A stretch of 64,000 nt of DNA, from the NCBI GenBank assembly GCA_024401495.1, contig JAKSKW010000001.1, positions 1-64,000 on the forward strand, given 5' to 3'. The first letter of the stretch is position 1; each line of letters opens with the position of its first letter. This document shows positions 7,721 to 16,991 of the stretch, piece after piece. The DNA comes from Paludibacteraceae bacterium. Lineage in GTDB: Bacteria > Bacteroidota > Bacteroidia > Bacteroidales > Paludibacteraceae. The notes under the pieces were generated by a model that worked only from the letters and a program-made list of their open reading frames with translations, made no database searches and was not told the origin of the DNA. The position numbers were made by a program, and so were the translations under genes.

Positions 7721-8278
7721 ATGGATAGATTTGTCATAGACTTGAAGCATCTTGAAAAGGGAGTTTATAACTATCATTTTTCGATGACCGATGAGGATTT
7801 CGAGATGATAGGCGGAACTGAATTTCAAAAAGGTGATGTGGAAGTCGACGTGGAAATGAGAGTCTCTTCAGCCGATTCATTCTCATTCGACTTTGAGATC
7901 GACGGTGTGGTGGTTGTCCCTTGCGACAGATGCCTTGAAGACATGGATCTTGAGATTTCTACAGATGGACATCTAGACGCCAAGTTTGGCGACGGTGAAT
8001 CTGACGACGATTTGATTCTAATCTCTGAAATCGATCAGAAAATCGACCTTTCATGGTACATTTACGAGTTTATTGCTCTCGCAATTCCGATTCGCCACGT
8101 CCATGAAGACGGCGAATGCGATGAAGCAATGGCTGATAAGTTTAGAAGTCACGAGTGCTTCGAAAGCGGTGAAGATGATGAGGATAGCGAGTCTGCCGAC
8201 CTGGCAAGTGATACGGCAGCAGGTGAGAAGGAGATTGATCCGCGTTGGGAAGCATTGAAGAATTTCAAATTAAAATAA
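7721..8278 (+). CDS. yceD: YceD/DUF177 family protein
   Basis: 185 aa from the ATG at 7721 (an upstream in-frame ATG at 7712 is less likely given the promoter). YceD proteins are almost always encoded directly before rpmF (L32), as here (24-base gap), and in plants and bacteria are linked to 23S rRNA maturation. The conserved CDRCLEDMDL segment is near residue 70. The protein is strongly acidic, with an Asp/Glu-rich stretch before the C-terminal ending DPRWEALKNFKLK, which is typical of the family. Confidence 0.9.
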   Translation: MDRFVIDLKHLEKGVYNYHFSMTDEDFEMIGGTEFQKGDVEVDVEMRVSSADSFSFDFEIDGVVVVPCDRCLEDMDLEISTDGHLDAKFGDGESDDDLILISEIDQKIDLSWYIYEFIALAIPIRHVHEDGECDEAMADKFRSHECFESGEDDEDSESADLASDTAAGEKEIDPRWEALKNFKLK

Positions 8279-8302
8279 ATAACATTAAAATTATAAAGCA
8301 AA

Positions 8303-8488
8303 ATGGCACATCCTAAGAGACGTCAGGGAAAGACAAGAGGAGCAAAGAGAAGAACTCACTACAAGGCAGTAGCACCAACACTTGCTGTATGTCCTAACTG
8401 TGGTTCATTGCACATCTTCCACACAGTATGTGGTGAGTGTGGTTACTACCGTGGTAAGGTAGCAATCGAAAAAGCAGTAGAGGAGTAA
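8303..8488 (+). CDS. rpmF: 50S ribosomal protein L32
   Basis: 61 aa, the normal length for L32. It begins MAHPKRRQGKTRGAKRRTH and carries a four-Cys zinc motif (CPNC at about 33-36 and CGEC at about 46-49). It follows yceD in one unit and is closed by a strong terminator. In many Bacteroidota yceD-rpmF continues into fabH; here it does not, so the cluster has been cut or rearranged. Confidence 0.98.
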   Translation: MAHPKRRQGKTRGAKRRTHYKAVAPTLAVCPNCGSLHIFHTVCGECGYYRGKVAIEKAVEE

Positions 8489-8514
8489 TAACTTTTGCTT
8501 ATCGAAAATAAATA

Positions 8515-8539
8515 CCCCGAGAGTTTTTCTCGGGGTTTT
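8515..8539 (+). terminator. Intrinsic terminator after rpmF
   Basis: 8-bp stem CCCCGAGA / TCTCGGGG (8515-8522, 8528-8535) with loop GTTTT, then TTTT. Confidence 0.93.
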
Positions 8540-8559
8540 ATTGTTTAATTAAATTCATT

Positions 8560-9171
8560 ATGGTTCGTCTTCTTCTTTGCCGTCATGGCCAGACTGAATG
8601 GAACGTGGCTCACAGATTCCAAGGTCAAAACAATTCCAACCTTACTCCAATGGGTGAACAGCAGGCCATCAAACTTGGGGAACGTCTGGCTGGCATACAT
8701 ATCGACGCCGTCTACAGCAGTTCCCTGCAACGCGCGTTGGACACCGCCAAACTGGTGGTCGGCAATCGTGGATTCGAGATTATTCCCGTCGACGAATTGA
8801 AAGAAATCTCTCTCGGCAAACTTGAGGGGTTGAATTTCGAGGAAGGCTACCGTCTTTACCCGGATGCCATGGAGCATTTCTGGGATATCACATCTAATTC
8901 CGACGAGCGTGAGTCTGTTGGCGACGTGATGCGTCGTGCTTCCAAAGCCATCAACGAGATTGCAGACAGACATCCCAACCAGACCGTTCTAATCGTCACT
9001 CACGGCGTGGTGCTACGTTCTCTTTATGTCTATTTGAAACGTTGGGATATGAAGGATGCATCCAACCAACCTAAGCCACAAAGCACTTGTCTTTGCGACA
9101 TCCGTCGTGAAGCTGGAGTATGGGAGATCGCAATGTGGAACGACACGGAGCATTTGAAGGATTTAGGGTAG
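8560..9171 (+). CDS. Histidine phosphatase (phosphoglycerate mutase superfamily)
   Basis: 203 aa. The catalytic RHG motif is at the N-terminus (CRHGQTEWN, residues 7-15), and the second catalytic His is in IVTHGVVLRSL near residue 148. The YSSSLQRALDTA segment (about 53-64) is the usual phosphate-pocket Arg region. Length and motifs fit the broad-specificity phosphatases (CobC/PhoE/GpmB-like), not the true 2,3-bisphosphoglycerate mutases. No cobalamin genes are nearby, so the substrate is open. It starts 20 bases after the rpmF terminator; no clear promoter of its own is visible. Confidence 0.88.
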   Translation: MVRLLLCRHGQTEWNVAHRFQGQNNSNLTPMGEQQAIKLGERLAGIHIDAVYSSSLQRALDTAKLVVGNRGFEIIPVDELKEISLGKLEGLNFEEGYRLYPDAMEHFWDITSNSDERESVGDVMRRASKAINEIADRHPNQTVLIVTHGVVLRSLYVYLKRWDMKDASNQPKPQSTCLCDIRREAGVWEIAMWNDTEHLKDLG

Positions 9172-9285
9172 TTTCAAGGTTAATTTACTAATAACAAGAG
9201 AGGATTTCATCTATAATCAATCCAAATCATGTACAAATAAGGATAGTGTCACTTGCACTCTTCTAACAAATAAAAATAAACGACT

Positions 9286-9858
9286 ATGATTATTCGATAT
9301 TTTATAAGTGACTTAAAGCATTTTGTAAATGGATTAAAGCAAAAAGCAAAAGATAATATGTCAATCTGTATGATTTTATTGTCTATATCACTTTTGATCT
9401 CGCTCCGTTATTTATTTTCTTTATTTGTAGATCTCCTTATAGATAAAAGTATTTGTTTTGACCTTTGATTTCTGTATTTTCTTGTTGTATTTGTCACATT
9501 TACCTTTTATTTCTTTTGTAACAATAAGGATTTACAAGTCTCTTCATTTTTATCTTTCGTCTTTACTATATTTTTTGGATTGACAATTTACTCTACCGTT
9601 TTTGGCATAAAGAAGTCAGTCATAGAGGCCTCAAAAGTCTACAGACCAGCTGTTATATGTGACATTTCTCATGATAAGGGAGGAAATGGTTTTCTTTATA
9701 GTTATAGGTATACTACTGAATCTGGAGTTATGTATGAAAACAGTTTCAAGATAGATAAGAATTCATTACCACCTAATTTAGGAGATACCATACAAATCAT
9801 GTATTCATTTGTATATCAGAATGTATCATATGTGATATCATTTAATCAACAGAAATAA
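9286..9858 (+). pseudogene. DUF3592-like membrane protein broken by one in-frame TGA
   Basis: One reading frame of 190 codons runs from the ATG at 9286 to the stop at 9856-9858 with a single internal TGA at 9466-9468. Downstream of that TGA the frame stays open and meaningful: hydrophobic residues (FLYFLVVFVTFTFYFF, then another membrane stretch) lead into a soluble domain with RPAVICDISH, YSYRYTTESGVMYENS and GDTIQIMYSF, resembling DUF3592-type proteins. The N-terminal piece (60 codons) has the first membrane helix. A point mutation, for example Trp TGG to TGA, explains this best. Alternatives are a sequencing error or restart at the TTG at 9580. Confidence 0.65.
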
Positions 9859-9950
9859 AACAAAAAGCAAAAGACAACTTCTATTGATAAGAAATAACCT
9901 ATAACATAACTGAGGCGGACTGGGATCATCGTTTTCAAAATAGTGGCGAT

Positions 9951-10040
9951 TTTCAATTTTACGCCAAAATCTAAACTCTAAGTTTTAAATTTACGCCATT
10001 TTTAAAACTCTCGCTTTCAATTTTACGCCAAAATCTAAAC
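9951..10040. repeat. 26-bp direct repeat with ACGCC words upstream of uvrA
   Basis: The 26 bases beginning TTTCAATTTTACGCCAAAAT occur identically at 9951-9976 and 10015-10040, with a third partial copy (TTAAATTTACGCC) between them. The remaining region between 9859 and 10124 holds no gene that I can support. Confidence 0.85.
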
Positions 10041-10124
10041 ACTCCCTTCCTAAAATCCAGCTTCATTATAGTCAAATTCAGTAAATTTGTTTGTACCTTT
10101 ACACTTTCAAAGTATAGTTTAGTT

Positions 10125-12938
10125 ATGGCAGACAGTGGATTCATATCCATTAAGGGTGCTAAAGTGCACAACCTTAAGGACATAGATATCAAAATACCTC
10201 GCAATAAACTGGTGGTGATCACCGGACTTTCTGGTTCGGGTAAGTCGTCACTCGCTTTCGACACTCTCTACGCTGAAGGCCAGCGCCGTTATGTGGAGAG
10301 TCTTTCGTCGTATGCCCGCCAGTTCTTGGGCAGAATGAGCAAACCTGAGGTTGACTATATCAAGGGGCTTCCTCCAGCTATCGCTATCGAGCAGAAGGTC
10401 AGCACTCGAAATCCACGTTCTACCGTCGGCACTTCCACTGAAATCTACGAATATATCAAACTGTTGTTCGCCCGCGTCGGACGTACCTACTCCCCTATCT
10501 CAGGCGAGGAGGTGAAGCGTCATCAGGTGTCGGACATCGTGGATTATATCCTCTCTTTTGAAGATGGTACAAAAGGAATGATTTTGTCGTCTCTTCCAAA
10601 AGAAAATCTTGAGGAGACGGTGGAGAAAGCTAAATTAGAGGGTTTTGCACGTCTGCTTATCGACGGTGCGGTGACGAAAATCACCGATTTCACCGCAGAT
10701 ATGGCAAAGTCTTGCAAGGATGCATATATTGTGGTGGACCGTTATGTGGTGCGTCACGACAATGAGACAAAAAACCGTGTCTCTGATTCCGTCCAGACTG
10801 CTTTATGGCAGGGCGACGGTTCTTCTTGCCAAATTTTGGTTTATACTCCAGACGGAGAATCACTAAAGCAGTTCAGCACAAAATTCGAGGCTGACGGGAT
10901 CACTTTCGACGAGCCAACTGAGTTGATGTTCAGTTTCAACTCCCCTTACGGAGCGTGCCCTGTCTGCGAAGGATTCGGTCGCGTCGTCGGAATAGATGAA
11001 GACTTGGTTGTGCCAGACAAGACCTTGTCTGTTTATCAGGGAGCAGTGATCTGCTGGCGTGGAGAGAAGATGGGCGAATGGCTTCAGGATTTCATTTTCC
11101 ACGCGGAGGCAATCAAATTTCCTATCCATAAGCCATATTTCCAACTTACAGCTGAAGAGAAGAAGAAATTATGGCATGGCACACAGCTTACTCATGGAAT
11201 CGACGAGTTCTTCAAATTCGTTGAGAGCCAGCAATATAAGATCCAATATCGTGTGATGCTTGCACGTTATCGTGGCAAGACGATCTGTCCTAAATGTGGA
11301 GGCACACGTTTAAAGGAGAATGCCTCATGGGTTAAGGTGGCAGGAAAGAGCATCACAGAATTGGTGGATATGCCGGTATCTGAATTGAAACCGTTCTTCG
11401 ACAATATCCAGCTTACCGAACATGAGGAGTTGGTAGCGAAACGACTGCTTATCGAAATCAAGAACCGCTTGAATTTCCTTGTCGACGTGGGACTTGGCTA
11501 TTTGACATTGAATCGTCTGTCCAACTCACTTTCGGGTGGAGAGAGCCAACGTATCAATCTTGTGACATCGTTGGGATCAAGTCTTGTCGGCTCATTATAT
11601 ATCCTCGACGAGCCAAGTATCGGTCTGCACAGCCGCGACACTGAACGATTGGTATCCGTGCTACGCAGTTTGCAGAAACTAGGAAACACAGTGGTTGTGG
11701 TTGAGCACGACGAGGAGATCATGCGTGCTGCCGACTATATCATCGACATCGGTCCGGAATCAGGACGCAACGGAGGTAAAGTGGTGTTCGAGGGATCGCC
11801 TGAGGATGCAAAAAAAGCAAAGCAGAACGCAGAACTACACTCATACACTATCGATTATCTCAACGGAACAGAGAAGATAGCCGTGCCGCAGTACCGTCGA
11901 CCTTGGAACAATTATATTGAGATCAAGGGTGCGTTGCAGCACAACTTGAAAGGCTTCGACGTGAAATTTCCGCTCAACGTCATGACCGTCGTCACTGGTC
12001 CGAGTGGTTCAGGAAAATCGTCATTGGTAAGAGATATCTTCTACCTTGCGTTGAAGAGAGAGTTGGACGAGTCGGAAGAAAAACCAGGATTGTACTCATC
12101 ACTCTCCGGAGCCACAGATTTGGTGAAGAATGTCAATTTCGTAGACCAGAATCCGATTGGAAAATCATCTCGTTCAAATCCAGTGACATACGTCAAGGCT
12201 TACGACGAAATACGTAAACTATACGCCGACCAGCAGCTATCAAAGCAGATGGGCTACCGCAGCGCGCACTTCTCATTCAACACAGAAGGCGGACGATGCG
12301 ACGAGTGTCAGGGAGAGGGAACAACAACCATCGAGATGCAGTTTATGGCCGACTTGGTTTTGCCATGCGAGAGCTGTAAAGGAATGCGTTTCAAGCAGGA
12401 TATTTTGGAGGTTCGCTACCGTGGCAAGAACATCTACGACGTGCTTGAGATGACTATCAACCAGGCAGTGGAATTCTTCTCGGAGAAATTAGAGTCGACG
12501 GAGAAAAAGATTGTCAAGAGATTGAAATCTTTGCAAGACGTCGGTTTGGGCTATATCAAACTTGGTCAAGCCTCATCTACACTATCAGGAGGAGAGAGCC
12601 AGCGCGTGAAGCTTGCAGCCATCTTGGCAGAAGAGAAGACTCAACCTACAATCTTCATCTTCGACGAGCCGACAACCGGACTCCACTTCCACGATATCAA
12701 GACACTGCTTAAAGCCTTTAACGCCTTGATTGAGAAGGGACACACCGTCGTCATCATCGAGCATAACATGGATGTGATCAAATGTGCGGACCACGTCATA
12801 GATATCGGTCCGGACGGAGGAGACAAGGGAGGTGAACTTGTGTTTGCCGGCACGCCAGAGGAACTTGTCATGAACAAAGAATCATTCACAGCAAAATGCT
12901 TGAAAGCAAAGTTTGCCAATGATGGACTGATTTTTTAA
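10125..12938 (+). CDS. uvrA: Excinuclease ABC subunit A
   Basis: 937 aa, normal UvrA length. It recognises DNA damage with UvrB in nucleotide excision repair. Two ABC ATPase halves are visible: Walker [10 protein letters not shown] (about residue 34) and GPSGSGKSS (about 626), and two signature motifs LSGGESQR (near 474 and 827). Zinc-binding cysteines appear as CPVC (about 279), CPKCGG (about 387) and the CDEC...CESC module (about 726-756). It starts [18 protein letters not shown]. It stands alone, with direct repeats before and a hairpin after, and forms the left boundary of the accessory island. Confidence 0.98.
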   Translation: MADSGFISIKGAKVHNLKDIDIKIPRNKLVVITGLSGSGKSSLAFDTLYAEGQRRYVESLSSYARQFLGRMSKPEVDYIKGLPPAIAIEQKVSTRNPRSTVGTSTEIYEYIKLLFARVGRTYSPISGEEVKRHQVSDIVDYILSFEDGTKGMILSSLPKENLEETVEKAKLEGFARLLIDGAVTKITDFTADMAKSCKDAYIVVDRYVVRHDNETKNRVSDSVQTALWQGDGSSCQILVYTPDGESLKQFSTKFEADGITFDEPTELMFSFNSPYGACPVCEGFGRVVGIDEDLVVPDKTLSVYQGAVICWRGEKMGEWLQDFIFHAEAIKFPIHKPYFQLTAEEKKKLWHGTQLTHGIDEFFKFVESQQYKIQYRVMLARYRGKTICPKCGGTRLKENASWVKVAGKSITELVDMPVSELKPFFDNIQLTEHEELVAKRLLIEIKNRLNFLVDVGLGYLTLNRLSNSLSGGESQRINLVTSLGSSLVGSLYILDEPSIGLHSRDTERLVSVLRSLQKLGNTVVVVEHDEEIMRAADYIIDIGPESGRNGGKVVFEGSPEDAKKAKQNAELHSYTIDYLNGTEKIAVPQYRRPWNNYIEIKGALQHNLKGFDVKFPLNVMTVVTGPSGSGKSSLVRDIFYLALKRELDESEEKPGLYSSLSGATDLVKNVNFVDQNPIGKSSRSNPVTYVKAYDEIRKLYADQQLSKQMGYRSAHFSFNTEGGRCDECQGEGTTTIEMQFMADLVLPCESCKGMRFKQDILEVRYRGKNIYDVLEMTINQAVEFFSEKLESTEKKIVKRLKSLQDVGLGYIKLGQASSTLSGGESQRVKLAAILAEEKTQPTIFIFDEPTTGLHFHDIKTLLKAFNALIEKGHTVVIIEHNMDVIKCADHVIDIGPDGGDKGGELVFAGTPEELVMNKESFTAKCLKAKFANDGLIF

Positions 12939-13014
12939 TTCATAATTCATAATGCATAATTCGTAATTGTCGGTACATACCATCTTGGGAGGATTCCAAC
13001 GATGGGACACATTC

Positions 13015-13045
13015 GTAGAGACGTCGCGTGCGGCGTCTCTATTTT
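13015..13045 (+). terminator. GTAGAGACG-family palindrome acting as uvrA terminator
   Basis: Stem AGAGACGTCGC / GCGGCGTCTCT (13017-13027, 13030-13040; one T-G pair) with loop GT, followed by ATTTTAT. It lies about 80 bases past the uvrA stop. The same GAGACG...CGTCTC arms recur at 13839, 33421 and 62317. Confidence 0.7.
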
Positions 13046-13092
13046 ATGGGTATAGAAATAAATTACAAACGAGGGAATTACGAATTAATTCC

Positions 13093-13100
13093 TATCTTTG
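13093..13100 (+). promoter_or_regulatory. -7 element before the zeta-like toxin gene
   Basis: TATCTTTG matches TAnnTTTG; the ATG at 13117 is only 16 bases downstream, giving a very short leader. No good TTTG -33 box is seen. Confidence 0.5.
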
Positions 13101-13116
13101 CATATAAAGATTTTGT

Positions 13117-13692
13117 ATGTCAGAAAAGAACCTTTACATAATAAGCGGATGCAACGGAGCAGGCAAAACAACTGCTTCATATAGCGTGTTGCCTAAACTT
13201 CTCGACTGCAAACAGTTTGTCAATGCAGACGAGATTGCAAAAGGTCTATCTCCTTTCTGCCCAGAAAGTGTTGCCATTCAGGCTGGCAAACTAATGCTTC
13301 TTCGTATTGATGAACTTCTTGAGGCTAATGAAACATTTTCTATCGAGACAACGTTAGCGACAAAATCATACGCAAACCTTGTACGGAGGGCACAAGAAAA
13401 GGGATATGCTGTAACTTTGCTCTATTTCTGGCTGAACTCTCCAGAACTTGCTGTAAAACGTGTGGCTCGCAGAGTAAGTGAAGGTGGGCACAACATTCCT
13501 CAAGACGTGATCTACAGAAGATACGAGAAGGGAATCAAGAACCTTACAAAAATCTTTATCCCTATTGTGGATTCATGGATTGTGATTGACAATAGCATTG
13601 AGCCTCGCGAAGTTCTCGCTGAAGGCTGCAAAGATGAATGCAACATCTACAATATTGAAAAATTTGAACATATCAAGAATTATGGAAAATAA
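13117..13692 (+). CDS. Zeta-toxin family P-loop kinase
   Basis: 191 aa. The Walker A motif SGCNGAGKTT is at about residues 10-19, followed by NADEIAKGLSP (about 37-47), the segment that in zeta toxins holds the catalytic Asp and contacts the sugar substrate; SIETTLATKSY (about 75-85) is the next conserved block. Zeta toxins phosphorylate UDP-N-acetylglucosamine; some relatives act on other substrates. The 3' end overlaps a small gene by 11 bases, giving a likely toxin-antitoxin layout, but with the toxin first, whereas the classical epsilon-zeta order is antitoxin first. It sits next to an AbiH gene and a Zorya-like operon. Confidence 0.8.
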   Translation: MSEKNLYIISGCNGAGKTTASYSVLPKLLDCKQFVNADEIAKGLSPFCPESVAIQAGKLMLLRIDELLEANETFSIETTLATKSYANLVRRAQEKGYAVTLLYFWLNSPELAVKRVARRVSEGGHNIPQDVIYRRYEKGIKNLTKIFIPIVDSWIVIDNSIEPREVLAEGCKDECNIYNIEKFEHIKNYGK

Positions 13693-13840
13693 CCCAACTT
13701 TAGAGAAAATAAAAGCTGCCCTAAAAATTGCGGAAAAGGAATTTTTGGAGAAAAAGGCAGCAAACAACGAGACTCTTATTCTTTCCGACAAAGACGGGAA
13801 GATTGTGGAGGTGCCAGCTAAAGAATTGTTAAATAGATAA
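13682..13840 (+). CDS. Small partner of the zeta-like toxin (putative antitoxin)
   Basis: 52 aa from the ATG at 13682, overlapping the toxin's stop by 11 bases (ATGGAAAATAA), so translation is probably coupled. The N-terminal two thirds (TLEKIKAALKIAEKEFLEKKAA) should be one long amphipathic helix; the end (ETLILSDKDGKIVEVPAKEL) looks like a short beta hairpin. No known antitoxin family is recognised, and the call rests on size and overlap alone. The gene ends exactly at a short hairpin. Confidence 0.55.
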   Translation: MENNPTLEKIKAALKIAEKEFLEKKAANNETLILSDKDGKIVEVPAKELLNR

Positions 13841-13857
13841 GACGCCCTGCGTCTTTA
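13839..13857 (+). terminator. Short GACGC hairpin after the toxin pair
   Basis: AAGACGC / GCGTCTT (13839-13845, 13849-13855) with a 3-base loop. It begins on the stop codon of the small partner and looks like a minimal relative of the GAGACG palindrome family. The T-run is short, so termination may be partial. Confidence 0.5.
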
Positions 13858-13866
13858 CATATAACC

Positions 13867-14961
13867 ATGCCTCGCCACGTCATTATCATAGGTAACGGAT
13901 TCGATCTGTTTCTTGGCAGAAGAACCAAGTACAGCGATTTCTATAAGAGCGATATCTATTGCCCTAAGGACTATCCTGCGCCCTTGATCGACTATCTCAA
14001 CCAGTGGCAGCCGACGAGGGGGTTGAGCGAGGTGAAATGGTTCGATTTTGAGACCGAGCTCTACAATTATGCCCAAATCAACGAGGATATCCAGGATCCG
14101 ATCTCGCCTGAGGAGCATAAGATTCTTGCTTATATTAAGGGGCGTAACAGCTCGGTAAGTGCTGAGGAAATATGTAATTTTCTATACGAGCCTTCCAACA
14201 ATGGTGGCGATATCTACGTCTTATATAATAATCCTGAAATTGAGAAGCGCGAGCTCTTTGCCAAGCAGACGCGGGAGTTTTTGATGAAGATGGTGGAGAA
14301 AGGTTTGCTTATCCAGACCGACGACCTAAAGTACTATTACATCAAGGATCCTGTCTACGCCGAGACTAAAGAGATAAGAGACAAGGCTGCCTTCTATAAA
14401 ATCAAGGATGGTCTGCGCGACTACCTGCTCGACCAGCCGTTTTCCCATGCGAATGATGATGAATTGCGACGTCGCCTTAACGCCATTTTCGACATGGACA
14501 ATTACGACACCGTGGAGGTGTTTACATTCAATTATACCTTCGTTCCGTGGCCAGAAAAAGCCAATGTGCAATACGTACACGGGAATCTGAAGGAAGACAC
14601 AATTGTGATCGGCACAAAAGAGTATAACGAAACCGACAATTCCTATAAGTTTCTCCAGAAAGCGATGGACGACAATTTCAATCCACCAGCCATCATCGAC
14701 TCGTTGCTGACGTTGGGCGACGGCGACAAAGTGACGTTTTTCGGCCACTCACTTGGAGAAAACGACCAACAGTATTTCAGAGATTTCATCCAGGCCCGCA
14801 GCACAGGAATGACATTCAAAGACCTGACTATCGAGTTTGTTTTGAAATCGCTCGACGACAAGCAGTACACCAAGATGGCTCTACAGGAGATGTCTGGCAA
14901 CCAGCTCACGTCGTTCCAATCAAAAAACAAAGTGATATTCAGGTCTTCGGAGGAGATGTAA
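13867..14961 (+). CDS. AbiH family phage abortive-infection protein
   Basis: 364 aa. The AbiH hallmark is the N-terminal IIIGNGFDLFLGRRTKYSDFY (residues about 5-25). Further family features are FETELYNY near 60, FTFNYTFV followed by VQYVHGNLKEDTIVIGT (about 220-245), and a C-terminal FFGHSLGENDQQYF segment near 300. AbiH was first described as a lactococcal abortive-infection protein; its mechanism is not established. It starts 26 bases after the toxin pair with only a small hairpin between them, and lies directly upstream of the Zorya-like operon. Confidence 0.85.
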   Translation: MPRHVIIIGNGFDLFLGRRTKYSDFYKSDIYCPKDYPAPLIDYLNQWQPTRGLSEVKWFDFETELYNYAQINEDIQDPISPEEHKILAYIKGRNSSVSAEEICNFLYEPSNNGGDIYVLYNNPEIEKRELFAKQTREFLMKMVEKGLLIQTDDLKYYYIKDPVYAETKEIRDKAAFYKIKDGLRDYLLDQPFSHANDDELRRRLNAIFDMDNYDTVEVFTFNYTFVPWPEKANVQYVHGNLKEDTIVIGTKEYNETDNSYKFLQKAMDDNFNPPAIIDSLLTLGDGDKVTFFGHSLGENDQQYFRDFIQARSTGMTFKDLTIEFVLKSLDDKQYTKMALQEMSGNQLTSFQSKNKVIFRSSEEM

Positions 14962-15275
14962 AAGATTAGTTTTACGACAAAAAGCATAAGAAATAATCAA
15001 AAGATATAGGACTAAAACATTTACTTTTTTTCGATAAAACATTTTATATTTCAATAACTATTCTTATTTTTACATGAAGGCTAAACTGAATTTAGGAATC
15101 TTACAATTTAGGACAAAGACTAATTATTATATTTTTTACATATAACCTATTTTTTAATAGCAAACAGATTTATCAAAAAACAACTGTTTGCAAATACATT
15201 TTAGCATTGTAAATCAGAAGACATACTAAAAGTATAAATCAACAGATTTTATTAACTATTAATTTCTACGCGGTT
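14962..15275. other. Very A/T-rich leader region of the Zorya-like operon
   Basis: 314 bases without a gene, visibly richer in A/T than the flanks. It must contain the promoter for the three-gene operon, but no good TTTG-N19-TAnnTTTG pair is present; the nearest part-match is TTTG at 15187 with TAGCATTG at 15202, too closely spaced. No strong hairpin or RNA gene is seen. Confidence 0.5.
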
Positions 15276-16985
15276 ATGGGAAATTTAGACTCTGTGGTAA
15301 TAATTCCTTCTATTATTGGTTACATATATGGTTGGTATCTATTCTTTGATAAGAAATCAAGATTTTTGGTGAATGCCGCTCCAGGAATAAGCACATCTTT
15401 AGGAATTCTGTTTACATTTATATCAATAAACAACGGATTATCAACAACGATAAAAAATATTAATGAAATTAATTCTTTAATAAACGCAATAAAGCCAGCG
15501 TTCTCAACGTCAATTTGGGGAATTATCTTATCTATTATTTTTACAATAATCAACAAGATTATATTTTCACATGTTGATTATGAAGAATTAAAAGACAAAA
15601 AGTCGCCAGAGATATGCCTTGATGAAATTAACACAAGCAATTCTAAAATCAGAACGAGCAATTCTGAAATCGAAAAAAGCAACAAAATCATTTCTGGACA
15701 ATTGGGGATATTAATTGATTCAGTCAACACTCTATCAAATACTATTAAAAACGAGCAATCTTCTATGCAAAAGATTCTAACAGATTTTCATGAAACTCTT
15801 CAACAGACACAAGAAGTAAACATGAAAAATATTGCAGAAACTATGGGTTCGACAATCAAAGACCTTTCTAACTCATATAAGTCATTCTTGGATGGCCAAA
15901 AAAAGGTACAGGAAGATCAAAATATGGGCTTTAGAAATTCGATGACACAATTGTCCGAAGACATGAAATCTTATTCTCAAGAGATGAAAGATAAGATGTC
16001 GACTTTCTTCGACGGATTCAGCAATACTTTGGATGGAACAGTCCAAAGCATAACGAAAGAGCAAATGGACAGATTATCACATGTATTGAATTCTTTATCT
16101 GATTCATTAAAAAATCAGTCCACTCAATTGCTGAATAGTTATGTTCAAGAGATGGGAAACATGAATCAAAAAATAGAAGAAGAGACAAAGAAAAACTCTG
16201 CTGAATTTGCATGTCAGTTGGATAAAGTGAAGTCCCAGATAGAGGAGGTAGCCAATGCAGTCAAGGATTCTATAGGAACAATTTCCAACAATTTAAAAGA
16301 AGATACTGAAAATATCACCAAGGGATGTGTTGGTCAGTTGAATGACGTAAAGACACAAATGGGAACAATTGCAGAAGCAGTCAAGACTTCAATGACATCT
16401 ATTTCAGAAAACATGAAAGAAGAAACAAATAAGATATCCAACGATTTATTGACTCAGATACAGCATCAAAACGAATCAATAAAGATATATCAAGATGAAA
16501 AATCAAAAGAAATAGCAGACAAATTTTCAGCATTGACAAAGGATCTGGTTAGCAATATGAAATCTATTACAGAAGAAATCAAGACACCTATCGTTGACTT
16601 GTCTGCAAGTATACAAACAACAAAAGAGATGTTAGACAAGAGTTACGAACAAACTGACTTATGCCTTAACGATATTAAAGATAAGTTTGAAAGCTCTATG
16701 GCAACTACATCAGCATCATTCGAACAAGCAAGAAACAGTTACACAAATGCTGTCAAAACAATGAATGACGCAAATAGTTCATATGGAGACACAATCAATA
16801 AGATTGCAGAATCAAACAAGGTTCTTGGCAGTGTAAATGAAGATATTGCGTCAATAGTGTCTTCGATAAAAGCAAGTTCAGATACAATGAAGAGTATTAC
16901 AGAACAAGTTGAGAATTTGAATCAAACAGTGGCTACTCTCCAGAATATAGAGATTCAACTATCAAAAATCGCAAACCTAAAATAA
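15276..16985 (+). CDS. ZorA-like MotA/TolQ/ExbB-family protein with long coiled-coil tail
   Basis: 569 aa. Three membrane segments lie in the first 100 residues (about 6-24, 35-54, 75-97). The second carries the MotA/TolQ-type motif APGISTSLGILFTF and the third begins with KPAFSTSIWGII, the usual pore-lining segment of this superfamily. Residues about 105-569 are a long Lys/Glu/Ser/Asn-rich predicted coiled coil, as in ZorA, where the cytoplasmic tail is long and needed for defence. The tail contains a 40-residue duplication (314-353 and 354-393). The MotB/ZorB-like gene starts 6 bases later. The role as a proton- or sodium-driven stator subunit is inferred from the family. It is shorter than E. 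coli type I ZorA. Flagellar genes are absent, so it is not MotA. Confidence 0.8.
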   Translation: MGNLDSVVIIPSIIGYIYGWYLFFDKKSRFLVNAAPGISTSLGILFTFISINNGLSTTIKNINEINSLINAIKPAFSTSIWGIILSIIFTIINKIIFSHVDYEELKDKKSPEICLDEINTSNSKIRTSNSEIEKSNKIISGQLGILIDSVNTLSNTIKNEQSSMQKILTDFHETLQQTQEVNMKNIAETMGSTIKDLSNSYKSFLDGQKKVQEDQNMGFRNSMTQLSEDMKSYSQEMKDKMSTFFDGFSNTLDGTVQSITKEQMDRLSHVLNSLSDSLKNQSTQLLNSYVQEMGNMNQKIEEETKKNSAEFACQLDKVKSQIEEVANAVKDSIGTISNNLKEDTENITKGCVGQLNDVKTQMGTIAEAVKTSMTSISENMKEETNKISNDLLTQIQHQNESIKIYQDEKSKEIADKFSALTKDLVSNMKSITEEIKTPIVDLSASIQTTKEMLDKSYEQTDLCLNDIKDKFESSMATTSASFEQARNSYTNAVKTMNDANSSYGDTINKIAESNKVLGSVNEDIASIVSSIKASSDTMKSITEQVENLNQTVATLQNIEIQLSKIANLK

Positions 16986-16991
16986 CCAGAC

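Noticed and set aside
8545..8973. 142-codon minus-strand frame opposite the histidine phosphatase gene
   Set aside because: Fully antisense to a gene with clear RHG motifs; no recognisable protein features.
14326..14748. 140-codon minus-strand frame opposite the AbiH gene
   Set aside because: Antisense shadow of a conserved gene.
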